From contig JALONE010000121.1 in NCBI GenBank assembly GCA_025455125.1, forward strand, positions 1-5,062: 5,062 nucleotides of DNA. The letters are read 5' to 3'. The DNA is from Bacteroidota bacterium. Lineage in GTDB: Bacteria > Bacteroidota > Ignavibacteria > UBA10030. The position numbers and the translations under genes are program-made. Positions within the stretch are counted from its first letter, which is position 1. Each line of letters starts with the position of its first letter. Below the pieces are notes generated by a model. The model saw only the letters and a list, made by a program, of their open reading frames with translations, made no database searches and was not told where the DNA came from. Of the stretch, positions 1 to 5,062 are shown piece by piece.

Positions 1-100
1 TTCAACGAGGTACACATTCCTGCGCGGACTTTCCGGTGATCCGTTTTTCTCTTTCGTTGGCGTGCAGTCGCTGTTCAGCTCACTTGATGATGGTGAACGT

Positions 101-2068
101 ATGTCTCGCCTGTCCATTCTGCCGGAAACTGTCGCGCATCGATGTGTTCTCACGCTTATCGCTCTCGTACTCCCGTGCTTTCCGCTCTACTCCCAGGAAG
201 CATATCCTCGTGCTGTTTCCTCTGTAGACACCCTCGCCTGGCTTTCCTTGGAGCAGTTGGGAAATATCCGCATCATCTCCGTTTCGCAACGGGAAGAAGC
301 CGTCAAGAATGTCCCCGCCGCTGTGTATGTCATCACCACAAATGACATCAGGCGATCGGGAGCTCGCACGGTCGTCGAGGCGCTGCGACTTGTTCCCGGT
401 GTTCACGTTGCCATGATCAATGCGAGTCGTCCGGCGGTTTCTATTCGCGGATTCAACAGCGAATATGCGAACAAACTCCTTGTGCTCGTTGACGGACGGT
501 CGGTGTTTACGCCGCAGTTCTCAGGCGTGTTCTGGGACATGCTCGACGTTATGATGGAAGAGATCGATCGGATCGAAGTCGTGCGCGGTCCCGGCGGATC
601 CGCATGGGGGATGAATGCATACAACGGTGTCATCAATATTGTCACCAAGGATGCATTCCAGTCCCAGGGACTGCTTGCCTCCGTTTGGGGCGGCTTGACG
701 GATCCGGGTTCCGCAGCCGTTCGCTATGGAACAATGCTCTCCAATACGATCGCGATGCGGACATTTCTGAAAACCTCGTTCTGGGGAAACTCTGTCAAGG
801 CAGATGGAACAGAATGGGAAGACCATTGGAACTCATACGCAGCGGGATTCCGGCTCGACGACGGAAGAGCGGACGAATCACAATGGACGTTGCTCGGTGG
901 AATCAACTATGCGCGCCCTCTTCAATATTCCTCTCAGAAACCGCTTCGGTTCCAAGCGCTCGGTGGCCACCTGTTGGGGCGTTGGCAAGCGCCCACGGAA
1001 TCAGACTCGCGCTCCGTGGCGCAGTTCTACTACGACGGCGTGCGTCGTCACATGGTCCAGAATCCGGTGAACACCGACATCGTCGATCTCGACGTCTTCC
1101 ATGAACGTGCGTTGGGTTCCTCACATCGCCTGCGCCTTGGATTGAACTCGCGCTACACGAATTCCCGACCATTGAATACCACTCAGCATGTCTTTGATCC
1201 AAGGGTCCGCAATATCTACTCGTTTGCGGTCGTCGTTGAGGATGCGATCGAGCTCGTGCCGGGTGTGCTCGATATGACCGCAGGTGCAAAACTTGAATAT
1301 CACAGCCTAGCGGACTGGCAGTTCTTACCGTCGATTCGTGCGAGTTGGCGCGCGGCAGAGGATCATCGCCTTTGGGTGAATGCTTCACGAGGCGTTCGGG
1401 CTCCTTCAACCGATGAGGCGGATCTCTACATTAATACGCCGTTCCTGGTATCGACTCCCAATCCTCATCCGATTTCGGAGAAGATCATTGCGTTGCAACT
1501 GGGATATCGAGGGCAATGGATGGATGACGTGACGATCGATCTTGTTGGCTTTGAGCACTTTTGCAGGGACTTGGGAACGCGGGAACTTGTGGGGGGAACT
1601 CCGGAACGACCGGAGCTCCAAGCAGCGAACATGATGGATGGAGAAGTGTACGGCCTTGAAGCAAGTGTTGCGTGGCAGGCCGCGTCGTGGTGGAGATGGA
1701 AAGCTGCCCTCACGCGGTCGAAGATGAGCCTGCGAAGAGATTCCCAAAGCAGCGACGCGAGTGCTGCAGCGTACGAGGGACAACTGCCGGAACATCAAGC
1801 CCATCTGTGGTGGTCATTCCAGCTCTCGCGCTCGCTCGAAGCCGATGCGATGTATCGATACGTCGACGCGCTTCCTGCGCTGAGAGTTGTCCCGTATCGC
1901 GCACTCGATATACGATTGGGGGTTCGTGCTGCTTCGTGGCTGGATCTCTCACTCATTGCGCAGAACGTCCTCGATGATCACCATCGGGAATTCGGCCGCA
2001 GCCCGGGCTTTCCGGGGTTCAGCGAAGTTCCGACTTCTTATTCGCTGAAGGTCAATATCAAGCCGTAG
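101..2068 (+). CDS. TonB-dependent outer-membrane receptor, substrate unknown
   Basis: This 655-residue protein is predicted to import a scarce ligand (siderophore, cobalamin, metal or glycan fragment) across the outer membrane using TonB-ExbBD energy; the sequence does not reveal the substrate. Residues 1-31 form a signal peptide with hydrophobic core VLTLIALVLP and probable cleavage at LYS|QE. A possible TonB box lies near NIRIISVSQ (about 55-63). The plug domain (about 70-185) shows PAAVYVITTNDIRRSGA, EALRLVPGV, SIRGFN, KLLVLVDGRSVFTP, IDRIEVVRGPGGSAWG and NGVINIVTK. The rest is a beta-barrel, with the family-typical NASRGVRAPS and, near the end, LSLIAQNVLDDHHREFG. ATG 101 is chosen because it sits directly before the signal peptide; only a partial GGTGA ribosome-site match lies 4 bases upstream. 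An in-frame GTG at 62 would add 13 residues, and the frame stays open to base 1. The last residues are NIKP rather than the usual terminal aromatic. The class is certain; specificity is unknown. Confidence 0.95.
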   Translation: MSRLSILPETVAHRCVLTLIALVLPCFPLYSQEAYPRAVSSVDTLAWLSLEQLGNIRIISVSQREEAVKNVPAAVYVITTNDIRRSGARTVVEALRLVPGVHVAMINASRPAVSIRGFNSEYANKLLVLVDGRSVFTPQFSGVFWDMLDVMMEEIDRIEVVRGPGGSAWGMNAYNGVINIVTKDAFQSQGLLASVWGGLTDPGSAAVRYGTMLSNTIAMRTFLKTSFWGNSVKADGTEWEDHWNSYAAGFRLDDGRADESQWTLLGGINYARPLQYSSQKPLRFQALGGHLLGRWQAPTESDSRSVAQFYYDGVRRHMVQNPVNTDIVDLDVFHERALGSSHRLRLGLNSRYTNSRPLNTTQHVFDPRVRNIYSFAVVVEDAIELVPGVLDMTAGAKLEYHSLADWQFLPSIRASWRAAEDHRLWVNASRGVRAPSTDEADLYINTPFLVSTPNPHPISEKIIALQLGYRGQWMDDVTIDLVGFEHFCRDLGTRELVGGTPERPELQAANMMDGEVYGLEASVAWQAASWWRWKAALTRSKMSLRRDSQSSDASAAAYEGQLPEHQAHLWWSFQLSRSLEADAMYRYVDALPALRVVPYRALDIRLGVRAASWLDLSLIAQNVLDDHHREFGRSPGFPGFSEVPTSYSLKVNIKP

Positions 2069-2143
2069 TTCGGGGGAAAGCGTCCTGACATACCAGCTCG
2101 CCCACCCGTCGCACTCCACGCGGACCTCTGCGGTGTAGACTCC

Positions 2144-2170
2144 CAGTTCTCACTTCCTGACTCAGAACTG
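2144..2170 (+). repeat. Inverted repeat downstream of the receptor gene
   Basis: CAGTTCT (2144-2150) and AGAACTG (2164-2170) are perfect 7-bp inverted arms around a 13-base loop, 75 bases after the receptor stop codon. No T-run follows, so it is not a classical intrinsic terminator. It could help end or stabilise the receptor mRNA. An 8-base direct repeat TCTGCGGT (2127-2134 and 2171-2178) flanks it. Both may be chance in a stretch this short. Confidence 0.25.
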
Positions 2171-2183
2171 TCTGCGGTCACCG

Positions 2184-2215
2184 TTGTATTTCCTTCGAGG
2201 GGTGGATATATTACG
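2184..2215 (+). promoter_or_regulatory. Putative promoter for the NTF2-like lipoprotein gene
   Basis: TTGTAT (2184-2189) and TATATT (2207-2212) are separated by 17 bases, the ideal sigma-70 spacing. The same bases partly fit the Bacteroidota pattern of an upstream TTTG and a TAnnTTTG near -7, here as TTG 23 bases before TATATTAC. Transcription would start near 2219-2221, leaving a leader of about 65 bases before ATG 2285. Its position in the only gene-free stretch over 200 bp, between the receptor and the next gene, supports a separate transcription unit. Confidence 0.5.
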
Positions 2216-2224
2216 GCATCATTC

Positions 2225-2251
2225 GCATCGGACTGCTGCCACGTCCGACGC
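2225..2251 (+). promoter_or_regulatory. Hairpin in the leader of the lipoprotein gene
   Basis: TCGGAC (2228-2233) pairs perfectly with GTCCGA (2243-2248) around a 9-base loop. The stem extends past one A-C mismatch by two more pairs (GC 2225-2226 with GC 2250-2251). It lies at the predicted 5' end of the transcript, about 24 bases before the ribosome binding site. It could stabilise the mRNA or act as a DNA dyad for a regulator. No known riboswitch class is recognisable. Confidence 0.3.
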
Positions 2252-2274
2252 ACGCAAGGTCCAGCTCTTACCTT

Positions 2275-2282
2275 GGAGGTGA
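2275..2282 (+). promoter_or_regulatory. Strong Shine-Dalgarno site, decides start at 2285
   Basis: GGAGGTGA is fully complementary to the conserved 16S rRNA 3' end, and its GGAGG core ends five bases before ATG 2285. This fixes the start there and rules out the in-frame TTG at 2273, which overlaps the site itself. Confidence 0.85.
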
Positions 2283-2284
2283 AA

Positions 2285-2824
2285 ATGAAACGGTGGTCCA
2301 TCGTCTTACTCGTACTCCTGATCGCTTGCACGAACGATGACGAACTCTCCCGGCGGAAAATCGATGAACAGGAAATCCGACACCAGATCGAAGCCTATCA
2401 TCAAGGCCTGACTCGAGCATTTCGGGGTGAAGCCGTGGATACGGACCAGATCATTGATGCGCTCTTCGACGAGTCGGTCTACTATGTGACATACTGGGGC
2501 GTGAGCGAGCCATTGGATTCGACCAAAACGCGGCTTGAACGCGCGATTCCGTTGATCAGCGATTACGCCTCTCGGTTGGAGATCGTGAGCGTGGAGGTCT
2601 CAGGCGACTTTGCTTACGCATTCTTCATTGTTCGACAGTCCTATCGTCTGGGTGGAGAGCGTGACGAGTACCTTCCGACGACGTTTATATTCCGACGGAT
2701 CGACCAGAATTGGAAGGTTGTCCATGCACATCGATCGGCAGACCGTGAAACGATCGTCAATGTGCTGAACGCTTCCAACGAGGTCGTGACCTCGGACACA
2801 GTGGAGCAATCGGGGAATAGGTAA
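2285..2824 (+). CDS. Lipoprotein with NTF2/SnoaL-like domain
   Basis: This 179-residue protein has a short lipoprotein signal: hydrophobic IVLLVLLIA, then the lipobox LIAC with acylated Cys15. The mature N-terminus CTNDDE is acidic, resembling the negatively charged surface-export signals described for some Bacteroidota lipoproteins, so surface exposure is possible but unproven. Residues about 27-152 fit an NTF2-like (SnoaL/DUF4440-type) cone fold: an N-terminal helix (EIRHQIEAYHQGL), an aromatic strand (SVYYVTYWG), central strands (LEIVSVEVSGDFAYAFFIVRQ), and the hallmark last strand pair FIFRRIDQNWKVVHAHRS. Such domains bind small ligands or have lost catalysis, and no activity can be assigned here. 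The final 28 residues look polar and disordered. The gene has its own probable promoter and a strong ribosome site, and its stop lies 12 bases before the protease gene, so the two are probably co-transcribed. The fold assignment is good; the function is unknown. Confidence 0.85.
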   Translation: MKRWSIVLLVLLIACTNDDELSRRKIDEQEIRHQIEAYHQGLTRAFRGEAVDTDQIIDALFDESVYYVTYWGVSEPLDSTKTRLERAIPLISDYASRLEIVSVEVSGDFAYAFFIVRQSYRLGGERDEYLPTTFIFRRIDQNWKVVHAHRSADRETIVNVLNASNEVVTSDTVEQSGNR

Positions 2825-2836
2825 TATCATAGACGA

Positions 2837-4528
2837 ATGGCACGAACGAGAATTCAGATAGCGCTCGTCTTCACACTGATGGGAGTGACTGCCAAGGATG
2901 CATGGTCCCAAGAACTCGTTGGCATACCCGGTTCCCATCTTCTGCAAGCGCACATGCAGGAACTCGCGGCTGCTCAAGGCACGAGCCCAGTGAGCCTCGC
3001 TCCGCTGCGTAAGGACGCGGCTTGGAATTTTTCAGTCGGCGTTGCGAAGGATTGGTGGGCGACAAACCTTGTCACGAACACGGAGTACGCCGTCAATTCA
3101 ACCTGCCGAGCGGTTGGGACGCACTGTTATGTGTTTGTCGAGGACTCCATGTGGGGGAGCCGCGTAACGCAGGAAGCCGTCGACGCGATCGTGAGCGCCT
3201 TCGATTCTCGGACTCCTGCCGATTCGACCAAGGGGATCTACCAACTCGACGTTGAGTACTTCGGCAATCCGCCCGATGTAGATTCCGATCCCCGTATCAT
3301 CATCCTGATGCTGAATATTCTCGATTCATTTTCGGGGACGGGGAGTTACGTTGCCGGATACTTTTACAGCCTCAATGAGTACCGAGACCCGCAAGGAAGC
3401 CGTCGTTCGAATGAAGCGGAGATCTATTATCTCGATGCAAATCCCGCCAATCTTTCCAATCCGTCGAGTTTCAACACCGCGTGTTCTGTGACGGCGCACG
3501 AATTCCAGCACATGATCCATTTCAACCGCGATGCGAATGAGGAGTCGTTTGTCAATGAAGGAATGTCGGAATCAGCCAGCAAGCTTTGCGGGTACTCGTT
3601 GCGCAGTCCATCCTCCTACTACTCGAATACGAACGTCCCATTCATGTCTTGGGGAACAACGCCGAATATCCTCAATGACTATTCTCGTGCGGCACTGTTC
3701 TCGTGGTACATGGTCGAACAATTCGGCAGTGCGCTGACCAAGCTCATCGTCTCGCAAACCACCAACGGAATAGCAGGATATAATGACGCCTTCACGGCGA
3801 TGGGTTCATCCCTCCAGTTTGCGGATGTCCTCGCGAATTTTGCCGTCGCGACGTCGCTGAACGATGCCACGTATGATCCGCGCTACGGATTCCTCGTTCC
3901 GATATCCATCTATCCAATGCCGCACAAGACGTACGTTGCACAGGATGTGCCAACGACGGCCGATACAGTCCTTCCGTATGGAACGAAGGTGTACACCTTT
4001 TTCGCGGGAGACCTCCTGAGGTTCTTGTACACATCCACCGCATCCGTCGTCGTACAGATCGTCGGCAGCGGTCCTTCTTCTGCGTTCGTCGGAACGCTCT
4101 TGCCGGCGACCGCATACGTGCTGAATGGTTATCCCTCCTCTCTCACGCAAGCCAACGTGGTTGTGACGAACATGAGCGCGTCTCAGGCTGTGATCGCATA
4201 TTCGGCGACGATGCTCGTTCCCTCTGGCGTCGCCGCGGAAAACAGCGCAGGATCGATCGTACCATCCCATCTGGCACTCTCGGCAAACTATCCCAATCCC
4301 TTCAATCCTTCCACAATGCTTCGCCTGTCGATGCCACGGGAGGAGTATGTCGTGGTGGAGGTATTTGACGTGGCAGGACGGAAGGTGGATGAACTCTCCA
4401 AGGGTGTCATGTCAGCAGGAGAGTATTCAATTGTTTGGTCGCCTGAAGACATTCCGAGTGGCATGTATCTCGTCCGCGCCCGAACCTCGAGGGAATCGAC
4501 GATTCGCAAGGTGGCGCTGGTTCAATAG
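2837..4528 (+). CDS. Secreted M30 (hyicolysin-like) zinc metalloprotease with T9SS C-terminal tail
   Basis: This 563-residue protein is a predicted secreted endopeptidase. Residues 1-24 are a signal peptide, probably cut at AWS|QE. A short propeptide-like part contains GIPGSHLLQ (29-37). The metalloprotease domain (about 65-350) includes THCYVFVEDSMWG (95-107), DSDPRIIILML (149-159) and the zinc site HEFQHMIHFNRD (221-232). Glu222 is the likely catalytic base, His221 and His225 zinc ligands, and Glu241 in NEGMSE the likely third ligand; this matches the gluzincin pattern of family M30. Four cysteines (90, 97, 216, 251) may form disulfides. A beta-rich segment (about 380-460) follows. Residues 479-563 are a type A T9SS sorting domain: LSANYPNPFNPSTMLRL, VEVFDVAGRKV, then G-x-Y-x-x-x-W, PSGMYLVRA and a final KVALVQ. 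It would cross the inner membrane by Sec and the outer membrane by T9SS, with tail removal. No Shine-Dalgarno precedes ATG 2837, so translation may depend on the gene ending 12 bases upstream. Confidence 0.92.
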   Translation: MARTRIQIALVFTLMGVTAKDAWSQELVGIPGSHLLQAHMQELAAAQGTSPVSLAPLRKDAAWNFSVGVAKDWWATNLVTNTEYAVNSTCRAVGTHCYVFVEDSMWGSRVTQEAVDAIVSAFDSRTPADSTKGIYQLDVEYFGNPPDVDSDPRIIILMLNILDSFSGTGSYVAGYFYSLNEYRDPQGSRRSNEAEIYYLDANPANLSNPSSFNTACSVTAHEFQHMIHFNRDANEESFVNEGMSESASKLCGYSLRSPSSYYSNTNVPFMSWGTTPNILNDYSRAALFSWYMVEQFGSALTKLIVSQTTNGIAGYNDAFTAMGSSLQFADVLANFAVATSLNDATYDPRYGFLVPISIYPMPHKTYVAQDVPTTADTVLPYGTKVYTFFAGDLLRFLYTSTASVVVQIVGSGPSSAFVGTLLPATAYVLNGYPSSLTQANVVVTNMSASQAVIAYSATMLVPSGVAAENSAGSIVPSHLALSANYPNPFNPSTMLRLSMPREEYVVVEVFDVAGRKVDELSKGVMSAGEYSIVWSPEDIPSGMYLVRARTSRESTIRKVALVQ

Positions 4529-4548
4529 CAATTGTCTAGAAACTCCGC

Positions 4549-4557
4549 GATATTACG
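4549..4557 (+). promoter_or_regulatory. Possible -10 element before the small lipoprotein gene
   Basis: GATATTACG repeats the ATATTACG core of the better promoter at 2184-2215. It is the only AT-rich promoter-like string in the 58-bp gap after the protease. No convincing upstream element is properly spaced: the nearest TTG, at 4532, is too close. A separate start for the downstream genes is therefore only a possibility. Confidence 0.25.
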
Positions 4558-4575
4558 TTCGGATTCCATCCGAAC
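4557..4575 (+). promoter_or_regulatory. Perfect 8-bp dyad abutting the ribosome binding site
   Basis: GTTCGGAT (4557-4564) and ATCCGAAC (4568-4575) are perfect inverted arms around a 3-base loop, and the right arm ends immediately before the AAGGAG ribosome site at 4576. There is no T-run, so it is not a standard terminator. As RNA it could hold the ribosome site open, act as a processing or stability hairpin between protease and lipoprotein cistrons, or partly attenuate transcription. As DNA it could be an operator. The left arm can also pair with TCCGAAC at 4591-4597 inside the next gene. Confidence 0.55.
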
Positions 4576-4581
4576 AAGGAG
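4576..4581 (+). promoter_or_regulatory. Shine-Dalgarno site, decides start at 4587
   Basis: AAGGAG lies five bases before ATG 4587 and directly follows the dyad at 4557-4575. It selects this ATG over upstream in-frame starts that overlap the protease tail. Confidence 0.8.
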
Positions 4582-4586
4582 CTACG

Positions 4587-4889
4587 ATGGTCCGAACCTG
4601 GGCTGTGACCACAATACTCGTACTGGGCATCGCATTCAGTTCATGTTCAGCATCGAGAGCCGACGGAGCGCCGATCGATACAAAAGGTCGCGTGGTGGTG
4701 ATCGGCAACGAGCCATTCACGAGCGTTGCCGTTGAAGCATTGGACGGCACCGTCTATCGACTGGAGGCGGATGCCGCCGTCCTGCAGAAACTTCGTTCAA
4801 TTCAGGGGAAGATCATACAAGTCGTTGGCCGTCTGCGGACGGAGCCGCAAGGACCGGCCGTCGTGGTTGAATCCTATGACGTTCAGTGA
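4587..4889 (+). CDS. Small putative lipoprotein, beta-rich, function unknown
   Basis: This 100-residue protein is not a family I can name. The N-terminus (Arg3, then VTTILVLGIAFSSC) looks like a lipoprotein signal with Cys20 as the acylation site; Phe at -3 is less usual than Leu, so lipidation is probable, not certain. After a short linker, residues about 31-100 form a compact alternating beta pattern: GRVVVIGNEPFTSVAVEALDG, TVYRLEADAAVLQKL, QGKIIQVVGRLRTE and AVVVESYDVQ. The order of strand, one helix (AAVLQKLRSI) and the QGKIIQVVGRL strand suggests a small OB-fold-like barrel, seen in several short envelope lipoproteins; this is inferred from pattern only. It sits 58 bp after an M30 protease and 21 bp before a gene whose start resembles that protease, so it may be co-expressed with both. 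A longer in-frame reading from 4347 is rejected because it overlaps the protease tail and would bury the signal peptide. Confidence 0.8.
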   Translation: MVRTWAVTTILVLGIAFSSCSASRADGAPIDTKGRVVVIGNEPFTSVAVEALDGTVYRLEADAAVLQKLRSIQGKIIQVVGRLRTEPQGPAVVVESYDVQ

Positions 4890-4897
4890 GATTGCAG

Positions 4898-4903
4898 AAG
4901 GAG
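4898..4903 (+). promoter_or_regulatory. Shine-Dalgarno site for the 3'-terminal gene
   Basis: AAGGAG (within AGAAGGAG) ends seven bases before GTG 4911 and lies in the 21-base gap after the small lipoprotein gene. It supports the GTG start and tight co-transcription with the upstream gene. Confidence 0.75.
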
Positions 4904-4910
4904 ACTATCG

Positions 4911-5062
4911 GTGAGGAAAATCGCACGTTCGGTGTTCGCCATTCTTATCTCAAGTGCCGTGATGATGGGACAAGATGCCATTCCGCTTCCCGCGGAACGG
5001 CCGATGAAGAAGGATTCGCGGGAGATCTATGGGATCCCCGGTTCGCATCTCCTTCAGCAGGA
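4911..5062 (+). CDS. 5' part of a secreted protein, probable paralogue of the M30 protease (cut by window end)
   Basis: Only the first 50 residues are present. GTG 4911 is favoured by the AAGGAG site seven bases upstream and because it opens a clear signal peptide: MRKIARS, hydrophobic VFAILISSAVMM, probable cleavage at MMG|QD. The mature part begins QDAIPLPAERP, then a charged stretch (MKKDSREIY), then GIPGSHLLQQ at residues 41-50. The nine residues GIPGSHLLQ are identical to residues 29-37 of the M30 protease at 2837-4528, also just after its signal peptide. Six of the nine codons differ and every difference is synonymous, so the protein sequence is conserved rather than recently copied DNA. 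The simplest reading is a second, diverged M30-type protease. The zinc site and any T9SS tail lie beyond the window, so the class is inferred. The distance from cleavage site to motif is 20 residues here against 4 in the neighbour. Confidence 0.75.
   Translation, partial: MRKIARSVFAILISSAVMMGQDAIPLPAERPMKKDSREIYGIPGSHLLQQ

Noticed and set aside
1..39. Possible C-terminal end of an upstream gene (FNEVHIPARTFR then TGA at 37-39)
   Set aside because: Twelve codons carry no recognisable motif, and the other two forward frames are also open here, so this cannot be told from chance.
62..100. GTG at 62 as the receptor start
   Set aside because: It would put 13 polar residues before the signal peptide and has no ribosome site; ATG 101 gives a normal signal peptide.
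604..1104. Forward out-of-frame open stretch within the receptor gene
   Set aside because: Low-complexity Arg/Gly/Ser/Cys-rich translation typical of a shifted frame in GC-rich coding DNA.
903..1409. Long minus-strand open frame of 168 codons inside the receptor gene
   Set aside because: It is an antisense shadow: Arg/Pro/Ser-rich, no domain logic, and it lies wholly within a strongly supported receptor.
2038..2331. Minus-strand open frame across the 2069-2284 gap
   Set aside because: It overlaps both flanking genes, has no ribosome site or motif, and its middle covers the promoter, hairpin and Shine-Dalgarno of the forward gene. Another reverse frame gives a protein-like run (GVYTAEVRVECDGWASWYV) but is bounded by stops and has no start.
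3806..4270. Minus-strand open frame of 154 codons within the protease gene
   Set aside because: Arg- and His-rich antisense shadow of a well-supported coding region.
4557..4575. Dyad as a classical intrinsic terminator of the protease gene
   Set aside because: No T-run follows; the stem runs directly into the next gene's ribosome site.
4347..4586. N-terminal extension of the small lipoprotein gene
   Set aside because: It overlaps the conserved T9SS tail in another frame, and a perfect ribosome site plus signal peptide start at 4587.

Overview
The window looks like a piece of chromosome from a member of the Fibrobacterota-Chlorobiota-Bacteroidota (FCB) group. The strongest clue is the C-terminal type IX secretion (T9SS) sorting tail on the protein at 2837-4528, which carries the NYPNPFNPST signature. 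That exact wording is especially common in Ignavibacteria, Kapabacteria and neighbouring lineages. Exported proteins here also start their mature part with Gln (S|QE, S|QE, G|QD), as in the Bacteroidetes 'Q-rule'. Base composition is moderately GC-rich by eye. The lineage is an inference; there is no rRNA or marker gene.

All supported genes lie on the + strand. Bases 101-2068 encode a TonB-dependent outer-membrane receptor with signal peptide, plug and beta-barrel. A 216-bp gap (2069-2284) holds a weak inverted repeat, a plausible promoter, a leader hairpin and a near-perfect Shine-Dalgarno sequence. Bases 2285-2824 encode a lipoprotein with an NTF2/SnoaL-like fold. Twelve bases later, 2837-4528 encodes an M30 (hyicolysin-like) zinc metalloprotease with a T9SS tail. 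A 58-bp gap with a perfect 8-bp dyad leads to a 100-residue putative lipoprotein (4587-4889). After 21 bp, a gene beginning at 4911 runs off the window end; its N-terminus shares the nonapeptide GIPGSHLLQ with the M30 protease.

The region is therefore an envelope/secretion locus: outer-membrane uptake, two lipoproteins, and probably two related secreted proteases flanking one small lipoprotein. The tandem protease pair with a small lipoprotein between them is the most interesting arrangement. There is no direct evidence that the receptor works with the proteases. No RNA genes, mobile elements, CRISPR arrays, origins or attachment sites were seen.
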